Positions 19,043 through 28,146 of a DNA stretch of 64,000 nucleotides are shown in pieces. Position numbers and translations under genes: made by a program. Where the stretch lies: assembly GCA_018222985.1 (NCBI GenBank), contig JAAEZG010000001.1:1-64000 (forward strand), in the 5' to 3' direction. The notes beneath the pieces were generated by a model that worked only from the letters and a program-made list of their open reading frames with translations, searched no databases and was not told the origin of the DNA. Every line of letters begins with the position of its first letter. Position 1 is the stretch's first letter. This DNA is from Gammaproteobacteria bacterium. GTDB taxonomy: Bacteria > Pseudomonadota > Gammaproteobacteria > Enterobacterales > Alteromonadaceae.

Positions 19043-20180
19043 CTCCCACAGTTTTCGTATTGGCTTGGTGGTGAACCCATTCGCAGGTTTGGGTGGCTCC
19101 GTTGCATTAAAAGGGAGCGATGGCGCTGAAACCGCCGCGAAAGCCTTAGCTTTGGGGGCAACACCAAAGGCGCCAGAGCGCGTCAAACAGGCGCTTCGGG
19201 TTATTCTGCCGTATCAAGCACAAGTTACCTTTATTACGGGCGCGGGTAACTTGGGGGCGGATATTTTAGAGTCGATGGGCTTCACGTACGACATTGCTTA
19301 TAACGCTGAACAAGAAGTCACCACGGCTGCAGATACGCGAGCATTAGCCATGCACATAGGCGCGACAAAATCAGTGGATATTTTAGTGTTTGCTGGCGGC
19401 GATGGTACAGCGCGCGACATTTGTGAAGTTTACCCAGCCGAACAGCCGGTGCTAGGTATTCCGGCTGGAGTAAAAATTCATTCCGGTGTTTATGCCATTT
19501 CGCCAACCGCCGCCGGTAAAGTGCTGGAGCAAATGCTCTCTGGCCAGCTGACAACGGTAACTCAAGCCGATGTTATGGACATTGATGAAGATGCGTTTCG
19601 TCAGGGAACTGTGCGCGCTCGCCGCTATGGCGAAATGCTGGTACCTGCCGAGCTGCGCTATGTGCAAGCGGTAAAAATGGGCGGAAAAGAGAGTGATGAA
19701 TTGGTGTTAGCCGACATTGCAGCCGACGTTATTGAAGGTATGGATGACGATACTTTGTATGTCATGGGCTCCGGTTCAACCGTGGCAGCAATTATGGACG
19801 ATCTTGGGTTTGATAATACCTTGCTTGGGGTTGATGTTGTGGTGCAACAACAACTGGTTGCTAGCGACGTGACGGCCCAGCAACTTGAACAACTTATTCA
19901 GCAGCATAACGGGCCAGTGCAACTGGTGATTACGGTCATTGGTGGACAAGGCCATATTTTCGGTCGTGGCAACCAACAACTCAGCCCAAGTGTTATTCGT
20001 TTGATTGGAAAAGACAATATTCATGTTGTGGCCACCAAAGCGAAGTTGCAAGCGCTTGGCCAACGGCCTTTAGTGGTTGATACCGGCGAGCCTGAACTCG
20101 ATGCAGAACTTGCCGGCTTAATGCGGGTAACCACCGGTTATCACGACGAAGTATTCGTGCGTGTTGAAGGGGTTCATTAA
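19035..20180 (+). CDS. ATP-NAD kinase-like protein (COG3199)
   Basis: A 381 aa protein of the ATP-NAD/AcoX kinase family. It shows the NAD-kinase GGDGTARD motif (about 117-124), an N-terminal IGLVVNPFAGLGGSVALKG and a GSGSTVAAIMDDLG segment. This longer COG3199 branch is distinct from canonical NadK; its substrate is not settled. The GTG start at 19035 lies inside the preceding lipoprotein gene, which suggests translational coupling in an aroC-epmC-lipoprotein-kinase chain. The convergent ferredoxin gene overlaps its 3' end by 4 bp. Confidence 0.85.
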   Translation: MNNSHSFRIGLVVNPFAGLGGSVALKGSDGAETAAKALALGATPKAPERVKQALRVILPYQAQVTFITGAGNLGADILESMGFTYDIAYNAEQEVTTAADTRALAMHIGATKSVDILVFAGGDGTARDICEVYPAEQPVLGIPAGVKIHSGVYAISPTAAGKVLEQMLSGQLTTVTQADVMDIDEDAFRQGTVRARRYGEMLVPAELRYVQAVKMGGKESDELVLADIAADVIEGMDDDTLYVMGSGSTVAAIMDDLGFDNTLLGVDVVVQQQLVASDVTAQQLEQLIQQHNGPVQLVITVIGGQGHIFGRGNQQLSPSVIRLIGKDNIHVVATKAKLQALGQRPLVVDTGEPELDAELAGLMRVTTGYHDEVFVRVEGVH

Positions 20181-20497
20181 AACTGCGATTTAGGTAGCCG
20201 TACGACAATGCCGTCGAGCTCTTCAGTCATATCAATTTGACAACTTAGGCGGCTGTTGTCTTGTGGTTCAATAACCATATCAAGCATGTCTTCTTCCATT
20301 TCGCTGGCCGGTGGTACTTTGTTCACCCAAGCTTTGTCGACATAGCAATGACAGGTGGCACACGACATAACGCCGCCACATTCACCTAAAATTCCGTCGA
20401 TCATATGGTCAACTGCACCTTCCATGAGGTTTTGACCTACTTCAACGTCAGCTTCAAATTCGCCGCCTTGGGCATCTATATAAATCACGCGTGGCAT
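20177..20497 (-). CDS. [2Fe-2S] ferredoxin, adrenodoxin type
   Basis: A 106 aa electron carrier. The cluster ligands are in CGGVMSCATC (C-x5-C-x2-C, about 38-47) with the fourth Cys in RLSCQ (about 85), the adrenodoxin/Isc-Fdx spacing. It has acidic surface helices (ASEMEEDMLDM) typical of partner docking. I start at MPRVIYIDAQG (20497) with GGGAG 8 nt upstream. It is not in an isc operon here, so it is probably a stand-alone ferredoxin, for example for a P450 or hydroxylase; the partner is unknown. Confidence 0.9.
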   Translation of the reverse strand: MPRVIYIDAQGGEFEADVEVGQNLMEGAVDHMIDGILGECGGVMSCATCHCYVDKAWVNKVPPASEMEEDMLDMVIEPQDNSRLSCQIDMTEELDGIVVRLPKSQF

Positions 20498-20637
20498 TTT
20501 GTTACTCCCATGATGTTGCGTGCCTTTGCTGGCGCAGCTTATCACAGTCTCACTAGATGATAATAGTCGAGAAATTAGCGGTGAATTAATGTAGAATACG
20601 GCAATTTTTTTAACCAGCAACGCAAGAGTGGGGGCTT

Positions 20638-21939
20638 ATGCAAGCTTTATTGGAGCGACTGTTTCAGATCAAAGCGCAGGGTAGCACGGTAAAAAGGGAA
20701 GTTATTGCCGGTTTCACAACCTTCTTAACCATGGCATATATTATCTTCGTCAACCCTTCCATGCTAAGCGAAGCAGGTATGGACTACGGCGCTGTATTTG
20801 TTGCCACTTGTTTAGCCGCTGCCATTGGTTGCTTGGTGATGGGCTTGTGGGCCAATTACCCCGTTGCATTAGCCCCAGGTATGGGGTTGAACGCCTTTTT
20901 TACCTACAGTGTGGTGTTGGGCATGGGCTACACGTGGCAAACCGCGCTAGGGGCCGTGTTTTTCTCGGGCATTCTCTTCTTCTTATTGTCTGCCCTGCGT
21001 ATTCGCAGTTGGATTATTAACGCCATTCCGGTGACGCTACGCTTGGCCATAGCCGCTGGTATTGGTGCGTTTCTTGCGTTAATTGGCTTAAAGAACGCCA
21101 ATATTATTGTCGCTAATAACGCCACCCTCGTTACGTTAGGAGACATGGGATCGCTATCGGTTCTATTAGCGGGCGCTGGTTTCTTTTTGATTATTGGCCT
21201 AGTTGCTCGTGGTATTCAGGGCGCTGCGTTAATTAGCATTCTTTTAGTGACCGTGGCCGGTTTTTTACTTGGCGACGTACAGTACAATGGCATTGTCGCA
21301 GCACCTCCAAGCTTGGCGCCAACCTTTATGCAAATGGACATAGCTGCAGCCTTTGATGTGGCGATGTTGAGTGTTATTTTTGCCTTCTTGTTTGTTGACT
21401 TATTTGACACCTCAGGCACGCTCATGGCAGTGGCGCAGCGCGCCGGTATAGCCAAACCAGATGGCAGTTTGCCACGCTTAGAACGTGCGTTGATGGCTGA
21501 TAGCACAGCCACTGTTGCGGGTGCCGCGTTAGGTACCTCAACCACCACAAGTTATGTTGAGTCGGCTTCTGGCGTCGCCTCTGGCGGTAAAACCGGTTTA
21601 ACCGCCGTGGTGGTTGGACTATTGTTTGTGGCAGCAATATTTTTTGCGCCATTAGCGGCTATGGTGCCCGCGTATGCAACAGCAGGGGCTATTATTTACG
21701 TTTCTGTATTGATGTTATTTACTTTACGCTCGGTTGATTGGGAAGATATTACGGAAGCAGCGCCTGTTGCAGTGGTTCTATTGATGACGCCGCTGACATT
21801 CTCCATTGCTGATGGTATTGCGTTAGGCTTTATAAGCTATGTGGTGGTGAAGGCTCTGGGCGGCCGTATTCGTGAATTAAATTGGAGCGTGGCTGTATTG
21901 GCGGCGCTGTTTATCGCTAAATTTATTTGGTTGGGGTAA
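20638..21939 (+). CDS. NCS2/AzgA-type purine (hypoxanthine/guanine/adenine) permease
   Basis: A 433 aa inner-membrane proton symporter of the AzgA-like NCS2 branch. It has about 12-14 hydrophobic segments with the family blocks EVIAGFTTFLTMAYIIFVNPSML-type start, ALAPGMGLNAFFTYSVV, FLFVDLFDTSGTLMAVAQRAG and a GTSTTTSYVESASGVASGGKTGLTA loop. It imports purine bases. The gene is followed 6 bp later by the phosphoribosyltransferase, so uptake and trapping are co-expressed. Confidence 0.93.
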   Translation: MQALLERLFQIKAQGSTVKREVIAGFTTFLTMAYIIFVNPSMLSEAGMDYGAVFVATCLAAAIGCLVMGLWANYPVALAPGMGLNAFFTYSVVLGMGYTWQTALGAVFFSGILFFLLSALRIRSWIINAIPVTLRLAIAAGIGAFLALIGLKNANIIVANNATLVTLGDMGSLSVLLAGAGFFLIIGLVARGIQGAALISILLVTVAGFLLGDVQYNGIVAAPPSLAPTFMQMDIAAAFDVAMLSVIFAFLFVDLFDTSGTLMAVAQRAGIAKPDGSLPRLERALMADSTATVAGAALGTSTTTSYVESASGVASGGKTGLTAVVVGLLFVAAIFFAPLAAMVPAYATAGAIIYVSVLMLFTLRSVDWEDITEAAPVAVVLLMTPLTFSIADGIALGFISYVVVKALGGRIRELNWSVAVLAALFIAKFIWLG

Positions 21940-21945
21940 ATCGTT

Positions 21946-22431
21946 ATGGGATGGCATTCAAATCGCGAGTTTTTCGTTTCTTGGGAAGAATTGCATCGCG
22001 CAACTAAAGAGTTGGCACGTCGTCAATTACCGGCTGAGCAGTGGCGTGGCATTATTGCCGTTAGCCGTGGTGGGTTAGTTCCTGCAGCGATAGTCGCGCG
22101 TGAATTGAATGTGCGCGTGGTTGACTCTGTGTGCGTGAGCTCTTATGACCATGATAGCCAGCGCGACAGCGTCACCTTATTGAAAGATGTTAACGCAACA
22201 GAAGACGGCGAAGGTTTTTTGGTGATTGACGATCTTGTTGATACCGGTAACACCTTGAAGTTTTTACGCGAACGTTTTCCAAAAGCCAAGTTTATTACTG
22301 TGTATGCAAAACCTGCAGGTATGGATTTAGTTGATGATTTTGTTGCTGATTTAGAGCAAGAAACTTGGATTCATTTTCCGTGGGATATGCATTTGCACTA
22401 TGTGGAGCCATTAGCAGGCTCTGAGAGCTAA
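21946..22431 (+). CDS. gpt: Xanthine(-guanine) phosphoribosyltransferase
   Basis: A 161 aa type I phosphoribosyltransferase that turns imported xanthine/guanine into nucleotides using PRPP. The PRPP motif [15 protein letters not shown] is at about 85-99, ISRGGLVPA-like [17 protein letters not shown] at about 43-59, and the C-terminal WIHFPWDMH matches Gpt. It is slightly longer than the E. coli protein. It is co-transcribed with the purine permease and ends at a strong bidirectional terminator. Confidence 0.93.
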   Translation: MGWHSNREFFVSWEELHRATKELARRQLPAEQWRGIIAVSRGGLVPAAIVARELNVRVVDSVCVSSYDHDSQRDSVTLLKDVNATEDGEGFLVIDDLVDTGNTLKFLRERFPKAKFITVYAKPAGMDLVDDFVADLEQETWIHFPWDMHLHYVEPLAGSES

Positions 22432-22455
22432 GCTCGTACGAGCTCGGTTAAGCAT

Positions 22456-22495
22456 AAAAAAAGCCCAGCTTGTTGTGCAAGCTGGGCTTTTTGTT
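22456..22495. terminator. Bidirectional rho-independent terminator between gpt and proS
   Basis: AAAGCCCAGCTTG-TTGTG-CAAGCTGGGCTTT is a 13-bp perfect stem, flanked by an A run on the left and a T run on the right. It can therefore stop transcription from gpt (plus strand) and from proS (minus strand). Confidence 0.93.
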
Positions 22496-22522
22496 TGTGC
22501 GCTTGCGGCGGTGCCGTGACGA

Positions 22523-24229
22523 TTAAACCTTAGCTTTTAAGGTTGCAACCACGTCAGCAATAGCAACTTTGTCTTTATTGCCGCTACGACGGTTCTTGTA
22601 CTCAACCGCTTGCTCGTCAAGGTTTCGCTCGCCAATGACAATTTGATGAGGAATACCGATTAATTCCATATCAGCGAACATAACGCCTGGGCGCTCTTTA
22701 CGATCGTCAAACAGCACGTTAAAACCAGCTGCAGTTAATTCGCTATATAGTTTTTCAGCGACTTCTTGCACCCGTGCAGACTTGTGCATGTTCATAGGCA
22801 CAATGGCAACATCAAATGGTGCGAGCGCGTCCGGCCACGTAATACCGTACTCATCGTGATTTTGCTCGATGGCCGCGGCCACAATGCGTGATACACCAAT
22901 GCCATAACAACCCATGTACAAGGTTTCGTGCTTGCCAGTGTCAGTTAACACACCAACTTTCATGGCGTCGGAGTATTTTTTGCCGAGTTGGAAAATATGA
23001 CCCACTTCAATGCCGCGCTTAATTTGCAATGTGCCTTGACCACATGGGCTTGGGTCGCCAGCAACCACATTGCGTAAGTCAGCCACTGCAGGCAACGCGA
23101 TATCGCGTTCCCAATTGATATTGAAGAAGTGGAAGCTATCTTCATTGGCACCTGCGGCAAAATCGCTCATAACCGCAACGCTGCGATCAATAACCATCGG
23201 TAAGTTTAAGTTTACCGGGCCGAGAGAGCCTGGGCCTGCACCAACTGCGGCGCGAATTTCTTCTTCACTCGCAAATGTTAATGGGCTTGCAACCAGTTCG
23301 TGTTTTGCGGCTTTAATATCGTTGAGTTCATGATCGCCACGAACAATGAGCGCCACCAGTTGGCCTTCTTCGGCACCGTGCACGATTAATGTTTTCACGG
23401 TTTGCGTTATGGACAAATTAAACTGCTCAACCAAAGCGGCAATGGTTTTTGCGTTTGGTGTTGCTACTTTTTCTAACTCAGCACTTGGCGCAGGGCGCTG
23501 CGTTTGTGGCGCCACAGCCTCAGCTAATTCAACGTTTGCGGCATAGTCTGAGCTATCGGAAAAAGCGATATCGTCTTCGCCTGAGCTTGCCAATACATGA
23601 AACTCATGCGACGAGCTGCCACCAATGGAGCCGGTATCTGCGATAACTGGACGGTAGTCCAAGCCTAAACGTTCAAAAATACGGCAATATGCAGCATGCA
23701 TGACGTCGTAAGTTTGTTGCAGCGACGCTTGATCAAGATGGAACGAGTAAGCGTCTTTCATGATGAATTCGCGTGAGCGCATGACACCAAAACGAGGGCG
23801 AATTTCATCGCGGAATTTGGTTTGAATTTGGAACAAATTTAATGGTAGCTGTTTGTAGCTACTGATTTCTTTGCGCGCAAGTTCTGCAATGACTTCTTCG
23901 TGGGTTGGGCCCAACACAAAGTCGCGGTTGTTGCGGTCATGCAAACGTAGTAGCTCAGGGCCGTAGTCTTCCCAACGACCAGACTCTTGCCATAAATCAG
24001 CGGGCTGTACCATCGGCATTAACACTTCTAATGCACCAGCGCGTTCCATTTCTTCGCGCACCACGGTTTCAACCTTGCGTAGCACGCGAAGGCCGGTTGG
24101 TGTCCATGTATAGAGGCCTGCTGCAACTTTACGAATCATGCCCGCACGCAGCATGAGCTGATGGCTAATAACCTCAGCATCGGCAGGCGTTTCTTTTAGT
24201 GTTCCGAGTAAATATTGGCTGGTACGCAT
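22523..24229 (-). CDS. proS: Prolyl-tRNA synthetase
   Basis: A 568 aa class II aminoacyl-tRNA synthetase of the bacterial type with an inserted editing domain. Motifs include [19 protein letters not shown], motif 2 [26 protein letters not shown], the YbaK-like insert (about 240-390) and motif 3 [14 protein letters not shown]. An anticodon-binding domain closes the protein. I start at [11 protein letters not shown] (24229), right behind GGGGA; earlier codons in the frame are unlikely. Monocistronic, convergent with gpt. Confidence 0.97.
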   Translation of the reverse strand: MRTSQYLLGTLKETPADAEVISHQLMLRAGMIRKVAAGLYTWTPTGLRVLRKVETVVREEMERAGALEVLMPMVQPADLWQESGRWEDYGPELLRLHDRNNRDFVLGPTHEEVIAELARKEISSYKQLPLNLFQIQTKFRDEIRPRFGVMRSREFIMKDAYSFHLDQASLQQTYDVMHAAYCRIFERLGLDYRPVIADTGSIGGSSSHEFHVLASSGEDDIAFSDSSDYAANVELAEAVAPQTQRPAPSAELEKVATPNAKTIAALVEQFNLSITQTVKTLIVHGAEEGQLVALIVRGDHELNDIKAAKHELVASPLTFASEEEIRAAVGAGPGSLGPVNLNLPMVIDRSVAVMSDFAAGANEDSFHFFNINWERDIALPAVADLRNVVAGDPSPCGQGTLQIKRGIEVGHIFQLGKKYSDAMKVGVLTDTGKHETLYMGCYGIGVSRIVAAAIEQNHDEYGITWPDALAPFDVAIVPMNMHKSARVQEVAEKLYSELTAAGFNVLFDDRKERPGVMFADMELIGIPHQIVIGERNLDEQAVEYKNRRSGNKDKVAIADVVATLKAKV

Positions 24230-24293
24230 GTGTTCCCCAATTTTCCAGCAAAGCAACAAAGTATTGGCGAATTCTACCAGTAGCGGGGCTTCG

Positions 24294-25034
24294 TCAAAAG
24301 CCTTTCACGACACTAATTACGTGATTTTGTTGATTAACGACCTGCCAACGAATATTCACGTCATAAAGTGTCATGCCGTAAGTCTTGTCTGTGTCGTGGC
24401 TATTGTTTTGATAAGCGGGGCGAGGGTCTTGCGCTAGAACCTGTTCGATGAGAAGTCGTAGCTGCGGGTATTTGGCTGATAGAACCTCAATTTGCGCTGT
24501 TGCCTCAGCACTAAATACGGTGGGCAATGTGGCGGGGCTAGTTTGAGCAAAACCGCCGTGAGCGTTGCTTATTGCGTCTGCATAAGGAACATAAGGTTTA
24601 ATATCAAGCACAGGCGTTTGATCAACCCAGTCGCCACCAATAACGTCGATAAACATCCGTTCACCGTCAACTCGAACGGCCTCAAGTTCAACCACAGAAA
24701 GCCCTATGGGATTTGGCCGAAAGGTTGATCGGGTTGCAAACACGCCTAGCTTTTTATTGCCGCCTAGACGAGGAGGGCGCACCAACGGCTTCCAACCTTG
24801 TGCTTGGGTTTGGTGAAACACAAACATCACCCAGAGATGAGAAAATTGCGCTAAACCACGCACACTGTCTGGGTGCGCGGCAGCACCAACGAGTTCAATG
24901 GAGGCGCGTGCAGCGCGAACTAAGCCTGGCTGCCTAGGTACCGCAAACTTTTGCGCGTAAGGCGAATGAATTACACCAATAGCATGCATGGTTATGGGGT
25001 TTTGATGAGCTTGTTGAGCTGAGCCGTTGGTCAT
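24294..25034 (-). CDS. trmO: tRNA (adenine(37)-N6)-methyltransferase TrmO
   Basis: A SAM-dependent enzyme of the YaeB/UPF0066 family that methylates t6A37 in tRNA-Thr. It has the family core [62 protein letters not shown] and [11 protein letters not shown]. The start is uncertain: I choose ATG 25034 (247 aa), which gives a short leader before [10 protein letters not shown] 24989 is equally possible, and neither has a good ribosome-binding site. Monocistronic. Confidence 0.92.
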   Translation of the reverse strand: MTNGSAQQAHQNPITMHAIGVIHSPYAQKFAVPRQPGLVRAARASIELVGAAAHPDSVRGLAQFSHLWVMFVFHQTQAQGWKPLVRPPRLGGNKKLGVFATRSTFRPNPIGLSVVELEAVRVDGERMFIDVIGGDWVDQTPVLDIKPYVPYADAISNAHGGFAQTSPATLPTVFSAEATAQIEVLSAKYPQLRLLIEQVLAQDPRPAYQNNSHDTDKTYGMTLYDVNIRWQVVNQQNHVISVVKGF

Positions 25035-25161
25035 TCGCGCATTGAGTTTAGTTAAAAAATGTATTGCATATTTGAGCACAGTTTTGTGAATTTGACCAAG
25101 TTCTGATGTTTTTTTACATTTTAAAATTACTTAAGTCTTTGATATATAGGTGGTAAATAAA

Positions 25162-25178
25162 TTGGCACGGTAATTGCT
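25162..25178 (+). promoter_or_regulatory. Consensus sigma-54 (RpoN) promoter
   Basis: TTGGCACG-GTAA-TTGCT matches the -24/-12 consensus YTGGCACGRNNNTTGCW at every fixed position, with the GG at 25164-25165 and GC at 25176-25177 spaced as required. Transcription would start near 25189, about 60 nt before the DUF4097-like gene and in its direction. Such promoters need an AAA+ activator bound upstream; the AT-rich region 25085-25160 could hold its site. The activator is not in the window. Confidence 0.82.
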
Positions 25179-25251
25179 TGATAAACTTTGACGAAATTTG
25201 ATGCGTCTTAACCAATACTTAAGCGTAATAATGAAAAAACGGAGAACAATA

Positions 25252-25899
25252 ATGAATCGCCAACGTACTATTTGGAGTGTCGCGTTTTCAATGGTTGCTG
25301 GGGTAACTTTAATGAGCTTGCCTTTTACAGCTGACGCGGCCGAGCAAGAAAAAATAATGAATGCGGAATATACCGTCAGCACGACCACTGAGGTAGAGTT
25401 CGATTCAGGGGTTGGGCAGATTACCTTTGAGCGCACTGAAGGCAATGTCATGTTGGTTAGTGTTCGTGCTTATAAAGACAACGATGCAGTGTTTGATAAA
25501 GACGGCAACGTTGAAGCCGCTGAGCTAAGTGCTCGACAGTCAGGTGACCGCCTTATTCTTGAAGTTAAAGAACAAGATGGTATTCAACTTGATTGGGTTA
25601 TAAAGCTGCCACAAGTAGCCAGTATTGAAACCGACCTTGGCGTAGGCGAAATTAGCGGCGAGTTGTGGGTGAGTGATATCAATATTGATATTGGTGTTGG
25701 TGAAGTTGATCTTGATATTTTTGGTGACTATGCCTCAATAAAATCTGATGTTGGTGTTGGCGACAGTAAAATTCGCGGCATTGGGCAAATTGAGAATAAT
25801 CGCTTTTTAATGACGGCTAATAGTCGCGCCTCATCTAATGGCGACGCAAAAATATCTATCGACGCTGGCGTTGGTGATGTAAATATTCGAATTGAATAA
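25252..25899 (+). CDS. Exported DUF4097/LiaG-like repeat protein
   Basis: A 215 aa protein with a Sec signal peptide (about residues 1-30, ending TADAA). The mature part is built of short beta repeats, each carrying GVGE or GVGD (SGVGQI, DLGVGEI, DIGVGEV, DVGVGDS, DAGVGDV). This is the right-handed beta-solenoid pattern of DUF4097 adhesin-like proteins such as LiaG. I start at MNRQRTIW (25252), 9 nt after GGAG. A consensus sigma-54 promoter precedes it and a hairpin terminator follows, so it is a one-gene unit. A role in envelope stress is only an inference from LiaG and sigma-54 control. Confidence 0.75.
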   Translation: MNRQRTIWSVAFSMVAGVTLMSLPFTADAAEQEKIMNAEYTVSTTTEVEFDSGVGQITFERTEGNVMLVSVRAYKDNDAVFDKDGNVEAAELSARQSGDRLILEVKEQDGIQLDWVIKLPQVASIETDLGVGEISGELWVSDINIDIGVGEVDLDIFGDYASIKSDVGVGDSKIRGIGQIENNRFLMTANSRASSNGDAKISIDAGVGDVNIRIE

Positions 25900-25903
25900 A
25901 AAG

Positions 25904-25935
25904 AAAAGCCCACGAATGAAAGTTCGTGGGCTTTT
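25904..25935. terminator. Bidirectional terminator between the DUF4097-like gene and hns
   Basis: AAAAGCCCACGAA-TGAAAG-TTCGTGGGCTTTT is a 13-bp perfect stem ending in A and T runs on either side. It lies between two convergent genes and can serve both. Confidence 0.9.
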
Positions 25936-25957
25936 AATTATGACTTCTGTTGGCTAG

Positions 25958-26362
25958 TTATTTAATTAAGAAGCTATCTAAAGATTTGCCATTTTCAATC
26001 GCTTGTTTTAACGCATTTGGCATACGGCCCTGGCCGGTCCAAGTAATACGCTCACCATTCACATGAATTTCATATTTAGGTGGTTTTGGAGCCCGTTTAG
26101 CGCGCTTCGCTTTCGCGGTAACACCCGCTTCGCCTGCTAGCTCAGAAACATTTATCCCAGCTTCGTCCATGGTTCTGCGAAGTTGTTCAATAATACGTTG
26201 CTTTTCTGCTTCAACTTTTAACAGTTCAGCTTCTTCTTCGCGACGATCTTCGATCACTTTCGCTAATTTTTCACTGACTTCTTCAAGTTCAGAAACCGAT
26301 AATTCCTTTACCGCTGCTTTTAAACGTCGTCCATGGGTAAGAATATCTAAAAATTCGCTCAT
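25958..26362 (-). CDS. hns: H-NS family nucleoid protein
   Basis: A 134 aa histone-like silencer of AT-rich DNA. The N-terminal helices and coiled coil (about 1-75, MSEFLDILTHGRRLKAAVKELS, then many E/K/R) mediate oligomerisation. A basic linker (KAKRAKRAPKPPK) leads to the DNA-binding domain with TWTGQGRMPNALKQAI (about 110-125), including the AT-hook-like QGR loop. I start at ATG 26362 with TTGGA 7 nt upstream, not the TTG four codons earlier. It is a single gene behind a very AT-rich upstream region, which fits autoregulation. Confidence 0.95.
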   Translation of the reverse strand: MSEFLDILTHGRRLKAAVKELSVSELEEVSEKLAKVIEDRREEEAELLKVEAEKQRIIEQLRRTMDEAGINVSELAGEAGVTAKAKRAKRAPKPPKYEIHVNGERITWTGQGRMPNALKQAIENGKSLDSFLIK

Positions 26363-26479
26363 ATTTATTTCCAAGTTAATAACAAAGTGTATTTATATTT
26401 AATACATTGTTTAATCAGACGACAATCTTAAATATTTGTCGGATATATCTTACAAATAAAATGAGCGAATTTAAACATA

Positions 26480-28123
26480 TTACATATTTGGATAATTCGG
26501 ACCGCCGGTACCTTCAGGAGTTACCCAGGTAATGTTTTGAGACGGATCTTTAATGTCACAGGTTTTACAATGAATGCAATTTTGTGCATTAATTTTGAAT
26601 ACCGCTTCACCATTTTCTTCAACCACTTCATAAACACCGGCGGGGCAGTAGCGCTGCGCCGGCTCGGCAAACTCAGGTAGGTTTACTTGTAGTGGAATCG
26701 TCGCGTCTTTTAACTGTAAGTGACACGGCTGATCTTCTTCATGGTTAGTATTTGACAAAAATACCGACGACAAACGATCAAAAGTTAATTGATTATCAGG
26801 TTTTGGATAATCAATCGGCTTGCAGTCGCTCGCTTTGCGCATTTGTGCGTGGTCAGCGTGATTATCTTTAATGGTAAATGGTAATTTTCCACCAAACCAG
26901 TTTTGATCAATGGTGTTATACGCGCCGCCTAGAATAGTGCCAAACTTATGCACGGCTGGGCCAAAATTGCGCGAACGATATAACTCGTCGTATAGCCATG
27001 AATTTTCAAAGCGCTCGGCAAAGTCTGGTAGTTCTGCCGGCGCGGATTCATGTTGTAGCGCCGCAAAAATACTCTCGGCAGCCAACATACCTGACTTCAT
27101 AGCGGTGTGATTGCCTTTAATTTTGGCAAAATTTAAGGTACCCGCGTTACAACCCACCAACACACCGCCGGCAAACGTCATTTTCGGTAACGAATAAAGT
27201 CCGCCTTTAGCGATTGCACGGGCGCCGTATGTAACCCGTTTAGCACCTTTTAAAGTTTTCGCGATTTCTGGGTGGGTTTTAAATTTCTGAAATTCGCCAA
27301 ACGGGTTCAAGTAAGGGTTGCTGTAATTTAAATCAACAATAAGGCCAACATAAACTTGACCGTCTTCGGCGTGATACAAATAGCCGCCACCACTGGCGTC
27401 ATTTTCTAGCGGCCAGCCGGTGCTGTGAACCACTAGGCCTGGCTGGTGCTGGTCTGCCGGAACATCCCAGATTTCTTTGAAACCAATGGCATAATGCTGC
27501 GGTGATTTGCCGTCAGCCAGATTAAACTGCTGCTGTAAACGCTTGCCCAAATGGCCGCGACACCCTTCAGCGAAAACCGTGTATTTGGCACGTAGCTCCA
27601 TACCCGGCTCAAAGCCAGCCTTTTGCTCGCCTTTGTTGTCTAAGCCCATGTCACCGGTAATAATGCCCGCTACGCGGCCTTCTTCAACAATGATATCGGC
27701 AGCCGGAAAGCCTGGAAATATTTCCACGCCAAGCTGTTCGGCTTGTTCGGCAAGCCAGCGACATAAGTTGCCCATGCTTGCAATGTAGTTGCCATGGTTA
27801 TGGAAGGTTTTAGGCGCCATAAATCCAGGTAACCGAGTTGCTTTTTCAGCGTTCTTAAATAGCATAATGTGGTCGTCGGTTACCGGCGTATTTAAAGGTG
27901 CACCACGCTCTTGCCAATCTGGGAACAGCTCATTTAAGGCGCGTGGCTCAAATACCGCGCCTGATAAAATATGTGCGCCAACTTCGGAGCCTTTCTCGAC
28001 AACGCAAATCATCAGCTCTTGCTCACGCTCTTGAGCTTGTTGTGCAAGGCGAATAGCACAGCTTAAGCCAGCCGGGCCAGCACCTACAATAACGACATCA
28101 AATTCCATACTTTCGCGTTGCAT
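26480..28123 (-). CDS. Electron transfer flavoprotein-ubiquinone oxidoreductase
   Basis: A 547 aa membrane-associated FAD and [4Fe-4S] enzyme that passes electrons from ETF to ubiquinone. The FAD site VIVGAGPAGLSCAIRLA starts at residue 10. The C-terminal ferredoxin-like domain holds the cluster ligands in NCIHCKTCDIKDP plus the earlier RYCPAGVYE. The ATG at 28123 has AGGAG 7 nt upstream. Being last in the liu-aacS-GGDEF run, it supplies the electron sink for isovaleryl-CoA dehydrogenase; the ETF alpha/beta genes are not in the window. Confidence 0.95.
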   Translation of the reverse strand: MQRESMEFDVVIVGAGPAGLSCAIRLAQQAQEREQELMICVVEKGSEVGAHILSGAVFEPRALNELFPDWQERGAPLNTPVTDDHIMLFKNAEKATRLPGFMAPKTFHNHGNYIASMGNLCRWLAEQAEQLGVEIFPGFPAADIIVEEGRVAGIITGDMGLDNKGEQKAGFEPGMELRAKYTVFAEGCRGHLGKRLQQQFNLADGKSPQHYAIGFKEIWDVPADQHQPGLVVHSTGWPLENDASGGGYLYHAEDGQVYVGLIVDLNYSNPYLNPFGEFQKFKTHPEIAKTLKGAKRVTYGARAIAKGGLYSLPKMTFAGGVLVGCNAGTLNFAKIKGNHTAMKSGMLAAESIFAALQHESAPAELPDFAERFENSWLYDELYRSRNFGPAVHKFGTILGGAYNTIDQNWFGGKLPFTIKDNHADHAQMRKASDCKPIDYPKPDNQLTFDRLSSVFLSNTNHEEDQPCHLQLKDATIPLQVNLPEFAEPAQRYCPAGVYEVVEENGEAVFKINAQNCIHCKTCDIKDPSQNITWVTPEGTGGPNYPNM

Positions 28124-28146
28124 AGATTACTCCTATTTATTTCGCT

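Noticed and set aside
20500-20637. Possible PurR operator before the purine permease
   Set aside because: ACGCAAGAG at about 20621 matches only one half of the PurR consensus; no second half-site is present.
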